Notes under the pieces: model-generated
What the model saw: only the letters and a program-made list of their open reading frames with translations
The model's database searches: none
What the model was told of the DNA's origin: nothing
From: Rhizobium sp. Q54
Lineage (GTDB): Bacteria; Pseudomonadota; Alphaproteobacteria; Rhizobiales; Beijerinckiaceae
DNA: 14,625 bases
Direction of reading: 5' to 3'
NCBI GenBank assembly: GCA_945901195.1
Contig: CAMDKB010000051.1
Span: 1 to 14,625, forward strand
Part shown: positions 5,567 through 13,939 of the stretch, one piece after another
Position numbering within the stretch: the stretch's first letter is position 1
Layout: each line of letters opens with the position of its first letter
Program-made: the position numbers and the translations under genes

Positions 5567-7198
5567 TCAGGCATCCGCCAGCACGAATTCCACAGCGCGT
5601 CCGGCGATCATCATCGTCGGGGCATTCGTATTGCCTGACGTAACCGAAGGCATGACAGAGGCATCCGCGATACGCAGGCCCTCGACGCCGCGCACGCGCA
5701 ATTGCGGGTCGGTGACCGCAGCCTCGTGGCTGCCCATCGCGCATGTGCAGGAGGGATGAAACACGGTGCGTGCATTCTTGCGGATGATCTCGTCGATTTC
5801 GTTGGAGCCTTTGCCGTCACTGACGCCTGGGCCGGGGATCAATTCCACTTCCGCTGTGTCGAACAGATGTTTCTGCGCGAAGATCTTGCGCGCCACCTGT
5901 ATGCCACGCCGCAAGGTCTCGACATCACGCGGATCGGAGAGCGCGTTGGCTTCCAGTTTGATCCTCTCGTTCGCATCGGCCGAGCGCAGACTCACACGGC
6001 CGCGCGAATTGGGCCTCAGAATATATGGATTCACATTCATGCCGTGGATTGGCTGATAGCCTTCGCCGGGTGCGCCCGCGACCATTGCGGAACAATTGAG
6101 CTGGATATCCGGCCTGCCCGCATTCTCGGTGTCGATAAAGCCGCCCGCTTCAATGATGTTGCTGGTGAGAAGGCCGCGCCGGAACAGGATATATTCAAGC
6201 CCGTGCCGCAGAGCTTTCAGGCCGCGATCATGTCCATGCAGGCTGATCGGGTTCTTGAACTTGATCGCGCAAAGCGTGGCGATGTGGTCCTGATAATTGG
6301 CGCCGACCTGCGCCCGGTCCGCAACGATATCTATGCCGTGCTGGCGCAGATGTTCGGCGGGCCCCACGCCCGACAACATCAGGACTTTTGGCGAGTTGAA
6401 TGCGCCTGCCGTCAGGATGATTTCCTTGCGCGCGCGGTAAGTCTTTGGCGCGCCGTTGGCATCGCGCGCTTCAACGCTGGTGGCTCGTTTGCCAGTAAAA
6501 CCGATGCGTTCGACGCGCGTGGAAAAAGCGATGAATAAAGTTTCTTTTTTAGCAGCAGGCGCAAGAAAAGACACAGCAGCGCTGCGCCTGCGGCCATTGC
6601 TTGACGTGACCTGATAGAAACCGACGCCGTCCTGTTTTGCGCCGTTGAAATCGTCATTCCTGGCGTAACCGGCGGCAGCCGCCGCTTCAATGAAAAGGCG
6701 GTTGGCGGGATGGCCGTATTCCTGATCGCCAACAAGCAGCGGCCCGCTCTTGCCATGAAAGGGATCGCCGAGGCGCAGGTTTGTTTCCTGGCTCTTGTAC
6801 TTGGCAAGGACATTGTCATAGCCCCAGCCGGTTGCGCCGCCTGCTTCCCAACCATCAAAATCCTGCCGTTGACCGCGCACGTAGCACATTGCGTTGACGG
6901 AACTTCCACCGCCCAGAACATTGCCTTGCGGCACTGGCATATTTGCGCCCAGCAGACCTGCCTCCGGTTCGCTGACGACCTTTGTTGCGTCCTGCGTCTG
7001 CAGCGCCTTGAAGAAGCCGCCGGTGATGTGGATCCACGGCGAGACATCCTTGCGGCCTCCTTCGATCAACAGCACGGAATAGCGGCCATGTTGCGCAAGG
7101 CCCGCCGCCACAACACAGCCTGCAGAGCCGCCCCCCGCCACAATATAATCGTAGGTGTCGCCTGAGGGCGCCTGATAGCGCGTGAATCCCGGAATCAT
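5567..7198 (-). CDS. GMC-family FAD-dependent oxidoreductase (choline/alcohol dehydrogenase type)
   Basis: This is a 543-residue protein, the usual length for bacterial GMC enzymes. The FAD-binding motif 'AGGGSAGCVVA' (21-31) with a following acidic residue E46 marks the Rossmann fold. 'GGSSVNAMCYVRGQ' is the first GMC signature and 'TAGAFNSPKVLMLSGVGP' the second. The C-terminal active site has H481 in 'FHPSCTCAMG' and N523 in 'TSGNTNAPT', the His/Asn pair seen in choline oxidase-like members. It oxidises an alcohol to an aldehyde or ketone with FAD; the substrate is unknown. The ATG at 7198 has a GGAGGG 6 bases upstream. It is the last gene of the transporter operon, 35 bases after livF, which suggests that it acts on the imported compound. 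There is no signal peptide. Confidence 0.93.
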   Translation of the reverse strand: MIPGFTRYQAPSGDTYDYIVAGGGSAGCVVAAGLAQHGRYSVLLIEGGRKDVSPWIHITGGFFKALQTQDATKVVSEPEAGLLGANMPVPQGNVLGGGSSVNAMCYVRGQRQDFDGWEAGGATGWGYDNVLAKYKSQETNLRLGDPFHGKSGPLLVGDQEYGHPANRLFIEAAAAAGYARNDDFNGAKQDGVGFYQVTSSNGRRRSAAVSFLAPAAKKETLFIAFSTRVERIGFTGKRATSVEARDANGAPKTYRARKEIILTAGAFNSPKVLMLSGVGPAEHLRQHGIDIVADRAQVGANYQDHIATLCAIKFKNPISLHGHDRGLKALRHGLEYILFRRGLLTSNIIEAGGFIDTENAGRPDIQLNCSAMVAGAPGEGYQPIHGMNVNPYILRPNSRGRVSLRSADANERIKLEANALSDPRDVETLRRGIQVARKIFAQKHLFDTAEVELIPGPGVSDGKGSNEIDEIIRKNARTVFHPSCTCAMGSHEAAVTDPQLRVRGVEGLRIADASVMPSVTSGNTNAPTMMIAGRAVEFVLADA

Positions 7199-7233
7199 GC
7201 TGAGCCCTCCGCAGTTTGATTATCTGACGCTCG

Positions 7234-7929
7234 CTAGGCTGCAACGCCGATCAATTTATCGAGCAATTCATGGTCGGCCAGCAATGTCGAACTTTTCGAC
7301 GCATGCACGATCGCGCCGTGATCCAGCACAATGCAACGGTCCGAATGCGCCAGCGCAATCTCATGCTTCTGTTCAACCATGATGATGGTCATTTGTGATT
7401 CTGTGCGCATGAGATTTATCGCGGCGACCATTTCCTGCACGACGAGCGGCGCCAGCCCCTCCACTGGTTCATCCAGCAAAAGCAGCGCCGGATCGCTCGC
7501 CAGCGCCCTGGCAATCGCCAGCATCTGCTGCTCGCCACCTGAGAGCTGACGGGCATAATTGGTGCGCCTTGCCTTCAGGCGTGGAAACAATTCGTAGAGC
7601 TTTTCGAGTGGCCACTTGCCGCCGCGATGAACAATGGCGAGATTTTCTTCCACAGTCAGTGAAGGAAACACCTCCCGCTCCTGCGGCGCCCAGCCGATGC
7701 CGAGCCTGTTGCGCTTGTAGGGTGGAAGCTTCTCGATATTAACGCCGTTGAACTTGATTTCCCCGCCTTGCAGCGTCGTCAATCCGCAGATGGTTTCAAG
7801 CAACGTGGTCTTGCCCACGCCATTGCGTCCGATGACGACGAGCATCTCGCCGCGTGATACATTGAAGTCGATGCCGTGCAGCACCTGCGCCGCGCCATAC
7901 CCTGCAGACAGATTGTGTGCCGATAGCAC
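7234..7929 (-). CDS. livF: LIV-type ABC transporter ATP-binding protein LivF
   Basis: This is a 231-residue ATPase. The GTG at 7929 is preferred: an AAGGGA lies just upstream and the protein then begins 'MLSAHNLSAGYG', the normal LivF start. A longer frame up to 8046 overlaps livG by over 100 bases. Walker A is 'GRNGVGKTT' (34-42), the ABC signature 'LSGGEQQ' (129-135), Walker B 'LLLLDEP' (149-155), and the switch histidine is replaced by K188-H189 in 'VEQKHEIALAHSD'. It works as one of the two ATPases of a hydrophobic-amino-acid-uptake (HAAT) type importer, on the cytoplasmic face of the membrane. It follows livG after 10 bases. Confidence 0.93.
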   Translation of the reverse strand: MLSAHNLSAGYGAAQVLHGIDFNVSRGEMLVVIGRNGVGKTTLLETICGLTTLQGGEIKFNGVNIEKLPPYKRNRLGIGWAPQEREVFPSLTVEENLAIVHRGGKWPLEKLYELFPRLKARRTNYARQLSGGEQQMLAIARALASDPALLLLDEPVEGLAPLVVQEMVAAINLMRTESQMTIIMVEQKHEIALAHSDRCIVLDHGAIVHASKSSTLLADHELLDKLIGVAA

Positions 7930-7939
7930 ATTCGTCCCT

Positions 7940-8683
7940 TCATGCGCCAAGATAGACCTCCCTGACGCGAGGGCTCTTGCGCACGTTTTCGGGGCTGTCC
8001 TGTAGCACCATCGATCCGGCGGCAAATACCGATACGATATCGGCATATTGAAAGACGAGATTCATGTCGTGTTCGATGAACAGGATCGCGGTATCGCCGG
8101 GCAGGTTGGCCAGTTGCGAAAACACCTCATGTCCCTGTTGTGTCGAGAGGCCAGCTGCGGGTTCATCAAGCAACAGAACTTTTGGTTTTAATGCCAGCGC
8201 CAGAACGATTTCCAGCAAGCGCTGTTTGCCATAGGCGAGCGAGTCGGTGAGCGTATAGGCGTCGCCGGCAAGGCCAAAACGCGCCAGCAGCGCCATGGCC
8301 TCATCGATCTGTTGTTTTTCAGCAGCAACCTTTTGCCACGCGATCCGACCGCGTCCGTCCCGCTCCAGCAAGGCCAGCAGGACCGATTCAAGCGGGTTCA
8401 ACGCCTTGAACAGGGAATTGATTTGAAACGTGCGCACGAGGCCCGATTTTACCCGCTGCTGCGGTGATTGGCGCGTGACATCCTGACCATCAAGCCAGAT
8501 CGTACCAGAGATCGGCTTGAGCAATCCTGTAACAAGATTGACGAATGTCGTCTTGCCCGCGCCGTTAGGGCCGATGATTGCGTGCCGCTCACCCCTCCGC
8601 AATGCAAAGTCGATCCCTTCGAAAATGACGAGACCGCCGAACGCCATGCGCATATGGCGCGTTTCCAGAATGATTCCGCTCAT
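7940..8683 (-). CDS. livG: LIV-type ABC transporter ATP-binding protein LivG
   Basis: This is a 247-residue ATPase and the partner of LivF. Walker A is 'GPNGAGKTT' (38-46), the Q-loop is in 'VRTFQINSLF' (Q87), Walker B is 'LLLDEPAAGLS' (170-180), and the switch histidine is H205 in 'FIEHDMNLVF'. The signature segment reads 'LAYGKQRLLEI' (149-159) in place of LSGGQ; LSYGxQR-like forms are normal for LivG. The start overlaps the livM stop in an ATGA arrangement, so translation is coupled. It lacks the C-terminal extension that some LivG proteins have. Confidence 0.93.
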   Translation of the reverse strand: MSGIILETRHMRMAFGGLVIFEGIDFALRRGERHAIIGPNGAGKTTFVNLVTGLLKPISGTIWLDGQDVTRQSPQQRVKSGLVRTFQINSLFKALNPLESVLLALLERDGRGRIAWQKVAAEKQQIDEAMALLARFGLAGDAYTLTDSLAYGKQRLLEIVLALALKPKVLLLDEPAAGLSTQQGHEVFSQLANLPGDTAILFIEHDMNLVFQYADIVSVFAAGSMVLQDSPENVRKSPRVREVYLGA

Positions 8684-9702
8684 GACGGCGCATCCGGCTT
8701 GCGCTTGATAAATCGCTGCAAGAGTGCATCGAGCGAGGGCAGCAACCCCTTGCGGAAGAACGAGACAATGACAACCAGCAACAGCCCGATCCAGAAATAC
8801 CAGTAAACCGGACTGATCGAGGAGAGATAATCCTGCAGCAGGATGAAGACGATTGCGCCGATGAATCCGCCGTAGAGCCTGCCTGCCCCGCCTATGATGA
8901 GAATGACCAGCACATCCGCCGAACGCTGGAACGACAATGTCGGCGGCGCAACAGTCTGCGTGGTTTGCGTCAGCAGGGCGCCCGCAGCGCCAGCAATGGC
9001 GGCGGCAATCATGAAGGCCCGGGATACATCGCCTTCCACTGGCGCACCCAATGTGATCATGCGGCGCGGATTTTCACGCGCGCCAATCAGGGCAAGCCCG
9101 AACGGCGAGTTGACGAGAATGCGCGTTGCGATGAACAAGATAAATGACACCACCAGCGCATACCAGAACGCCGTGCGGCCATAGATGTCGAAGCGGAACA
9201 TGTTGAGCACTGGCGCAATGACAATGCCCTGCAACCCGTCGTCGCCGCCCGTCAGATCTGTGGAGCGCAGCACGAAATCGAACAGGATGAGGTTGAGCCC
9301 CAGAGTCACCATCAGCAGGCCAACGCCGGCCACCCGCTGCACGAGTTTGCCGGTGAGCCAGCCCAGTGCCGCCGCAACAGCCATCGCAAAGAACAGGGCC
9401 GAGATCGGTTCACTCCAGCCATATTTGCCACAAAAGCCGGCTACATACGCGCCAGTGCCAAAGAAGACAGCGTGGCCGAGTGAGGGTATGCCGCGATAGC
9501 CGAGCAGGATATCCAGCGACATCGCAAACAATCCCCAGATGATCACGCGGCTCATCAGCATGCGATCCATCTCGGGCACGAAATAGCAGCCGGCCAGCGC
9601 CGCCCAGAACAGGATTTCCCAGATCTTCCAGCGCGCCAGCGTCGCGAAATAGTCGTGACCGGATTGCGAAACAGCAGCGGGTGCGGGCTCCATCACACTC
9701 AT
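8680..9702 (-). CDS. livM: LIV-type ABC transporter permease LivM
   Basis: This is a 340-residue inner-membrane permease with many hydrophobic segments and the family motif 'SLGHAVFFGTGAYVAG'. The loop 'SPFGLALIGARENPRRMITLG' region matches the conserved coupling region of LivM permeases. The ATG at 9702 is preferred over 9735, because it gives the same ATGA overlap with livH that livG has with livM. It pairs with LivH to form the membrane channel. The specificity comes from the binding protein, not from this subunit. Confidence 0.92.
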   Translation of the reverse strand: MSVMEPAPAAVSQSGHDYFATLARWKIWEILFWAALAGCYFVPEMDRMLMSRVIIWGLFAMSLDILLGYRGIPSLGHAVFFGTGAYVAGFCGKYGWSEPISALFFAMAVAAALGWLTGKLVQRVAGVGLLMVTLGLNLILFDFVLRSTDLTGGDDGLQGIVIAPVLNMFRFDIYGRTAFWYALVVSFILFIATRILVNSPFGLALIGARENPRRMITLGAPVEGDVSRAFMIAAAIAGAAGALLTQTTQTVAPPTLSFQRSADVLVILIIGGAGRLYGGFIGAIVFILLQDYLSSISPVYWYFWIGLLLVVIVSFFRKGLLPSLDALLQRFIKRKPDAPS

Positions 9703-10562
9703 GCGCCGCGCCCCAGAAGTCCGTGTGGCCGCCATAACATGAAGGCGACAGTCAGAAGATAGATGATGAAGCTGCCAAATTGCGGAAAGTAATATTTGCC
9801 CAGCACATCGGCGATGCCAAGCGTCAGCGCCGCGATCAGCGTGCCGGTGATCGTTCCCATGCCGCCAACGGAAACGACGATCAGGATATAAACCAGATAG
9901 CGCAACGGAAAATTTGGATCGAGACCGAGCAGGTTTGCCGACAATGCGCCGCCAAGCCCTGCCAGCCCGCCGCCGATGGCGAAGGTGAACGCAAATATGA
10001 GTTCGGTATTGAGCCCGCAGGCGCCCGCGACCCGGCGATTGTCGACACAGGCGCGCACCATAGCGCCCAATTGGGTGCGCTCAAGCCCGAAGATCAGCGC
10101 CACCGCCATGACGGCGCCAAATCCCACAAGAAAGATGCGATAGGTTTCCAGCGTCAGTCCGAAGATTTCCTTTTGCCCGATGATCCAGGACGGCATGTCA
10201 AACCGTTGATAGGAGCCGCCCCAGAAATACGTCGCCATGGCGATGGACATGAACACAAGGCCGATGGTGAGCAGCACCTGTGTAAGATCGTCGGTCTTGT
10301 AGAAGTGGCGGAAGATCAGCCGTTCGACGATGACAGAAACCGCGCCGACCAAAACGAACACGATTGGCAGGCATACCAGGAACGGCAGGCCATGGCTCTG
10401 CATGGCCGTGACAAGGATGTACCCGCCCAGCATCGAGAAACTCGCCTGGGCGAGATTGACGAAGTTCATCATGCCGAGCGTGACGGAAAGCCCGACCGAC
10501 ATGACGAACAGCAGAAACCCATAGGCGACGCCGTTGAACAGAACCGTGAGTATCGACGCCAT
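9699..10562 (-). CDS. livH: LIV-type ABC transporter permease LivH
   Basis: This is a 287-residue integral membrane protein with about eight hydrophobic helices. The N-terminal 'LFNGVAYGFLLFVMSVGLS' and 'GMMNFVNLAQASFSMLGGYI' are typical of LivH. 'RACVDNRRVAGACGLNTELI' is the conserved cytoplasmic loop that contacts the ATPases. It starts 15 bases after the binding-protein gene, with only a poor ribosome binding site, so coupling from upstream translation is likely. Its stop overlaps the livM start. Confidence 0.92.
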   Translation of the reverse strand: MASILTVLFNGVAYGFLLFVMSVGLSVTLGMMNFVNLAQASFSMLGGYILVTAMQSHGLPFLVCLPIVFVLVGAVSVIVERLIFRHFYKTDDLTQVLLTIGLVFMSIAMATYFWGGSYQRFDMPSWIIGQKEIFGLTLETYRIFLVGFGAVMAVALIFGLERTQLGAMVRACVDNRRVAGACGLNTELIFAFTFAIGGGLAGLGGALSANLLGLDPNFPLRYLVYILIVVSVGGMGTITGTLIAALTLGIADVLGKYYFPQFGSFIIYLLTVAFMLWRPHGLLGRGA

Positions 10563-10577
10563 CGTCGCCAGCCCGGC

Positions 10578-11747
10578 TTATTTGAAGCTGACGTCCTTGA
10601 ACGTTTCAATCTCGATGTTCTGCAACACGCCGTTCACCCGTTCTGCACGGCGGATGTAGACGTTCTGGATGATATCGCCATTGCTTTTGTCGATAGTGAT
10701 GGGTCCACGCGGGCTCTCGATCTTGTGGCCGCGCAGAAAGGCTGCGAATTTCTCGCCGTCGAATTTCTGGCCCTTCTGGGCGTCCAGCGCGTCATAGGTC
10801 AGGCGCATGGCGTCCCAGGCGGAAACAGCGCTCCAGCCGATGCGGTTTTTCTCGCCAGCAACGGCCGTATAGCTTTTCACGAATTCCTTGTTGAGGGCAG
10901 AATCATGTTGCGTCGAATAGATGCCGGAGGTGATGACGCCCACGGCCGCTTCACCGACAGCGTCGATATAGCCTTCATCGGTGATATCGCCGGTTCCCAT
11001 GATTTTAAGTCCGGAAGCCTTGAGACCGGAATCGTTGATCGCGCGCACAATGCCGATGCTGAGCTCGCCCAGAGGCATGAAGATAAATACGCCATCGGGC
11101 TTGGCGTCCCTTATGCGCTGGATATAGCCGGAGTATTCAGGGTTCGAGAGCGGCGTGCGCAAATTTCCCACAAGCGTGCCGTTGGCTTCTTTCAAGGCTT
11201 CCACGAAGAACTTTTCGCATTCATGGCCTGGCGCAAAATCCGCAACCACGACAAAAATCTTGGTCCAGCCTTGCTTCACCGCGTAGGGCGCCAGCGGCTT
11301 GCACAATTGCGGGGTCGCAAAGAAAGTGCGGGTGGAATAGGGGGATTTTTCACCCACGATGCCAGTTGTTGCCGCTCCGGTTACGAAAGAGGGCACTTTG
11401 GCTTCGGTCAGGATTGGCGCTGCGGCCAATGTATTGGGCGTGAAATCCGGTCCAATCAGCAATTGCACTTTTTCGCGTGTCACCACTTCGCCGACGAGCC
11501 GCTTGGCGACTTCCGGATTGGGGCCGGTCGTGTCACGCCGGATCAGTTGCAGTTTGAAGCCGCCGGGCGTTTCGCCATACTTCTGCATAAACGTTTTAAT
11601 GGCGAAATCGGTCTGCTGGCCGCCGAGCGATGTCATGCCGGAATAGCTCTGCAGCACCCCGATTTTCACTGTTTCCTGCGCAAGTGCGCCCTGCGCGCTG
11701 ACGGTCGCCAACGTTGCTGCGGTAAGAATTGAAAGTGCGGTTTTCAT
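10578..11747 (-). CDS. Periplasmic LIV-type substrate-binding protein
   Basis: This is a 389-residue precursor. The ATG at 11747 has a strong GGGAGGT (complement of 11751-11757). It opens a signal peptide 'MKTALSILTAATLATVSAQG' with a probable cut after A21-L-A23; a longer frame to 11825 would place the signal inside the protein. The mature part begins 'QETVKIGVLQSYSGMTSLGG', the standard start of Peripla_BP_6 binding proteins, followed by 'RDTTGPNPEVAKRLVGEVV' and 'LLIGPDFTPNTLAAAPI'. It should capture the ligand in the periplasm and deliver it to LivHMGF. Members of this family bind branched amino acids, amides, urea or aromatic acids; given the neighbours, an aromatic or amide ligand is plausible but unproven. 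Confidence 0.92.
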   Translation of the reverse strand: MKTALSILTAATLATVSAQGALAQETVKIGVLQSYSGMTSLGGQQTDFAIKTFMQKYGETPGGFKLQLIRRDTTGPNPEVAKRLVGEVVTREKVQLLIGPDFTPNTLAAAPILTEAKVPSFVTGAATTGIVGEKSPYSTRTFFATPQLCKPLAPYAVKQGWTKIFVVVADFAPGHECEKFFVEALKEANGTLVGNLRTPLSNPEYSGYIQRIRDAKPDGVFIFMPLGELSIGIVRAINDSGLKASGLKIMGTGDITDEGYIDAVGEAAVGVITSGIYSTQHDSALNKEFVKSYTAVAGEKNRIGWSAVSAWDAMRLTYDALDAQKGQKFDGEKFAAFLRGHKIESPRGPITIDKSNGDIIQNVYIRRAERVNGVLQNIEIETFKDVSFK

Positions 11748-11778
11748 GGGACCTCCCGTTTCGTTGAGAACTATGCTT

Positions 11779-11811
11779 TCAGACATTCTGACGCTTTGCG
11801 GACGATTGTCC
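11779..11811. promoter_or_regulatory. Two small dyads upstream of the transporter binding-protein gene
   Basis: TCAGA-CAT-TCTGA (11779-11791) and GGAC-GATT-GTCC (11800-11811) lie next to each other in the 108-base gap between the SBP-like gene and the LIV binding-protein gene. They could be operator half-sites for an internal promoter of the liv operon. No convincing -35/-10 pair was found, and short dyads arise easily by chance. Confidence 0.25.
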
Positions 11812-11855
11812 ACTGACTTTGCCACACGGGTACGCGCGGCAAAATGGCGGGCCGG

Positions 11856-12590
11856 TCAGGATACTTTGGCCGCAACTGTCAACCGCCCTGTCACACCATG
11901 CTTTGCGATGAGACGGGCAATCAGGCCATTGGTCTTGGCGTCCTCAACGAAAGCGCGGACGAAAGCAGCGCCTGCCTTGCCTGCAGGGTTGCAGCCGATC
12001 GCCTGTTGCACAGCCGTGAACTGTCCTGGCAATATAGTTGCGCCCGGCATTTTCAGCACGTCTTCGAGCAGGGCAGGGCGCAGGCCCGCAATGGCGTCTA
12101 GCTTGTCATTCTTGAACAGATCGAAGGCAGCCCCAAGGCCTCCGGCACGCACCAGTTCTGCATTCTTCAGCGTCCTTGTAAGGTAGAGATCATAGGCGCT
12201 TCGCGCAGAGATCGCGATGCGTGTGCCCTTGCTGTCAACCTGATCAATGCTGTTGAAGGGCGATCCCGCAGGCACCATATAGGTGGCCTCGATCTCTACA
12301 TAGGCGGGGGAAAACTTGATGGTTTCCGCGCGCGCAGGTTCTTCGGCAATCAGACCGATATCCCATTCACCCCGGGCCATAGCATCGGCGAGCACGCCGG
12401 GTGAGGGAAAGGGTACATATTGCAGCTTCACGCCAAGCGCGTCGGCGATCGCTTTGGCCATGTCGGGCGAAACGCCCTGGGGATCGCCGTTATCGGCTTT
12501 CCCGGTCACCAGCAGCGGATTTGAAAGATTGATGGCGGCCCGCAACACGCCTTTGGGCGCAAGTTCCGCAACGATTGATTGATCCACCAC
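11856..12590 (-). CDS. Solute-binding (SBP_bac_3-type) protein lacking a signal peptide
   Basis: This is a 244-residue protein matching a complete type II periplasmic binding fold of the amino-acid-binding kind. It shows 'GVLRAAINLSNPLLV' at the start, 'GVSPDMAKAIADALGV', 'GEWDIGLIAEEPARAETIKFSPAY' with R87 at the usual ligand-carboxylate position, and a crossover 'RIAISARSAYDLYLTRTL'. The protein begins 'MVDQSIVAELAPKGVLRA', with no signal peptide or lipobox, so it is predicted to stay in the cytoplasm. It starts with GTG at 12590, two bases after the MFS stop, with an AGGAG inside the end of the MFS gene. Translation is therefore probably coupled to the transporter. Its role is unknown; it may sense or sequester the transported compound. 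Confidence 0.82.
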   Translation of the reverse strand: MVDQSIVAELAPKGVLRAAINLSNPLLVTGKADNGDPQGVSPDMAKAIADALGVKLQYVPFPSPGVLADAMARGEWDIGLIAEEPARAETIKFSPAYVEIEATYMVPAGSPFNSIDQVDSKGTRIAISARSAYDLYLTRTLKNAELVRAGGLGAAFDLFKNDKLDAIAGLRPALLEDVLKMPGATILPGQFTAVQQAIGCNPAGKAGAAFVRAFVEDAKTNGLIARLIAKHGVTGRLTVAAKVS

Positions 12591-12592
12591 GA

Positions 12593-13837
12593 TTAGAAGC
12601 TCTCCTGTTTTTGTTCCGCCCGGCGCGCCGCCTGTGCATCAACAAACAGCGCAATTGCAACGGTTATTCCCATGAACACAGCCGATATGAAGAAAATCCA
12701 GGCGGGCATCTGATGATCGATCAGCGCGCCACCAATGGGCGGACCGATAATGCCGCCGAAATTGAACCCGGTCGTGACGATACCAAATACGCGGCCCACG
12801 GCATCCGGCGGAGAGGCGGCCTTCACCAGCAGGTCACGCGAAGGCACGATGATACCTGACAGAAATCCGGCAATCGCAAACAACAGGATCGCACCCGTTG
12901 CCCCCGGCCGCAGCATGGCGATGGCGATCACACTGATCGCGGCCAGTCCAAAGCCGCCTGCCGCAATCAGCGATTGCTGTTTTGTCCGGTCGGCGAGGAA
13001 TCCGCCAAGCAAAATACCCGCCACGGTCGTGAACAGAAACGTCGTAAGCGCCGAATTGCCGATGCTTTGCGGCAATTTCAGCATTTGCTCGACGGCCACG
13101 ACCATATAGGTCTGCATGATGTTGGTGGACAGACTAAGCGTCGTAAACATCACCGTCAGTGCGATCACGGAAGGCGTCAGCAGCGCCCGGGCGGAATTCT
13201 GCTTCTTCTCCACGTGGATCTTGCCGCGATTGAGCCTCTGCTCACGCGGCACTGCCGGCACGAGCGGGAGGGCGGCGACGATCCCGATCAGCGCGCTCGC
13301 CACCAGAGCAAATTGCACGCCGCCGAACCAGGCCAGACCCAGCACGACAGGAGGCGCCGCAGCAAAGCCGAGATAGCCGGTCAACGCATGCACCGAATAG
13401 GCGCGGCCCATGCGCGCGGGGCTCATTTCAGCCGAGAGGATGGAAAAATCCGCCGGATGATACACAGCATTGCCAAGCCCGATGAGGGCGGCGGCAACCA
13501 GCAATATGGGATAAACGGGAAACAGCCCGACCAGCATATAGCCCGCCGCGCCCAGCCCGACGCCGGTCAGCAGCAGCAGGCGCGGGCCGAACCTGTCCAC
13601 AAGAAACCCGACGGGAGCCTGAGTGAGCCCCGAGACCACGTTCATCAGCGTCAACGCCAGACCCAGTTCCACATAGGAGACCTGCATCAGGTCTTTCAGC
13701 ATCGGCAGCAGCGGAATGAACACCAGCCAGTAGAAATGGCTGACCATGTGGACAGTCGCAACGACGCTCAGCGTCCAGACTTCCGCCTTCGCGTTCGTTC
13801 CAGTTGCCGACGAGGCGCTGTTTGTGGCGCTGTTCAT
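12593..13837 (-). CDS. MFS transporter, fosmidomycin-resistance-like group
   Basis: This is a 414-residue inner-membrane protein with about 12 hydrophobic helices. The conserved loop-2 motif A appears as G77-F-L-V-D81-R82-F-G84-P-R86, with a second copy 'GGFLADRTKQQ' in the C-terminal half. 'GLGNAVYHPADFSILSAEM' resembles the loop of the fosmidomycin-resistance (Fsr) branch. It would move a small organic molecule by proton exchange; import or export cannot be decided. It is the first gene of the leftward group and is divergent from the hydratase gene over 102 bases. An AGGAAG precedes the ATG. It is not related to the LIV system, so two transport systems lie side by side. Confidence 0.9.
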   Translation of the reverse strand: MNSATNSASSATGTNAKAEVWTLSVVATVHMVSHFYWLVFIPLLPMLKDLMQVSYVELGLALTLMNVVSGLTQAPVGFLVDRFGPRLLLLTGVGLGAAGYMLVGLFPVYPILLVAAALIGLGNAVYHPADFSILSAEMSPARMGRAYSVHALTGYLGFAAAPPVVLGLAWFGGVQFALVASALIGIVAALPLVPAVPREQRLNRGKIHVEKKQNSARALLTPSVIALTVMFTTLSLSTNIMQTYMVVAVEQMLKLPQSIGNSALTTFLFTTVAGILLGGFLADRTKQQSLIAAGGFGLAAISVIAIAMLRPGATGAILLFAIAGFLSGIIVPSRDLLVKAASPPDAVGRVFGIVTTGFNFGGIIGPPIGGALIDHQMPAWIFFISAVFMGITVAIALFVDAQAARRAEQKQESF

Positions 13838-13939
13838 GGGGCCGTGCTTCCTGTTTTTGAACTGGACGTTTCCTCACGGTTCTCTATCAGATAGTTTGCG
13901 AGCTACAAAAGCGGCCGCTGCGGACGCAGGGGGAATCAA
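13838..13939. promoter_or_regulatory. Divergent intergenic region, MFS / MaoC, with an 11-bp dyad
   Basis: This 102-base gap must carry start signals for both the leftward MFS group and the rightward hydratase gene. A dyad CTATC-A-GATAG lies at 13884-13894, near the middle. An AT-leaning stretch around 13883-13910 is the likely promoter area. I could not assign reliable -35/-10 boxes on either strand. Confidence 0.4.

Noticed and set aside
5702..6538. 278-codon open frame on the plus strand over the GMC gene
   Set aside because: It is a shadow of the dehydrogenase, whose FAD and active-site motifs are all on the minus strand.
7930..8046. N-terminal extension of livF upstream of 7929
   Set aside because: The extra 39 codons overlap livG in another frame and match nothing in LivF proteins. 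The GTG at 7929 has a ribosome binding site and the normal N-terminus.
9780..11732. 650-codon open frame on the plus strand opposite the LIV binding-protein and livH genes
   Set aside because: It covers two well-supported genes in antisense and has a low-complexity charged composition rich in H, D, Q and R, typical of shadow frames in GC-rich DNA.
12974..13894. 306-codon open frame on the plus strand opposite the MFS gene
   Set aside because: It is antisense to a clear 12-helix transporter and is very rich in R, H and Q, with no recognisable domain.
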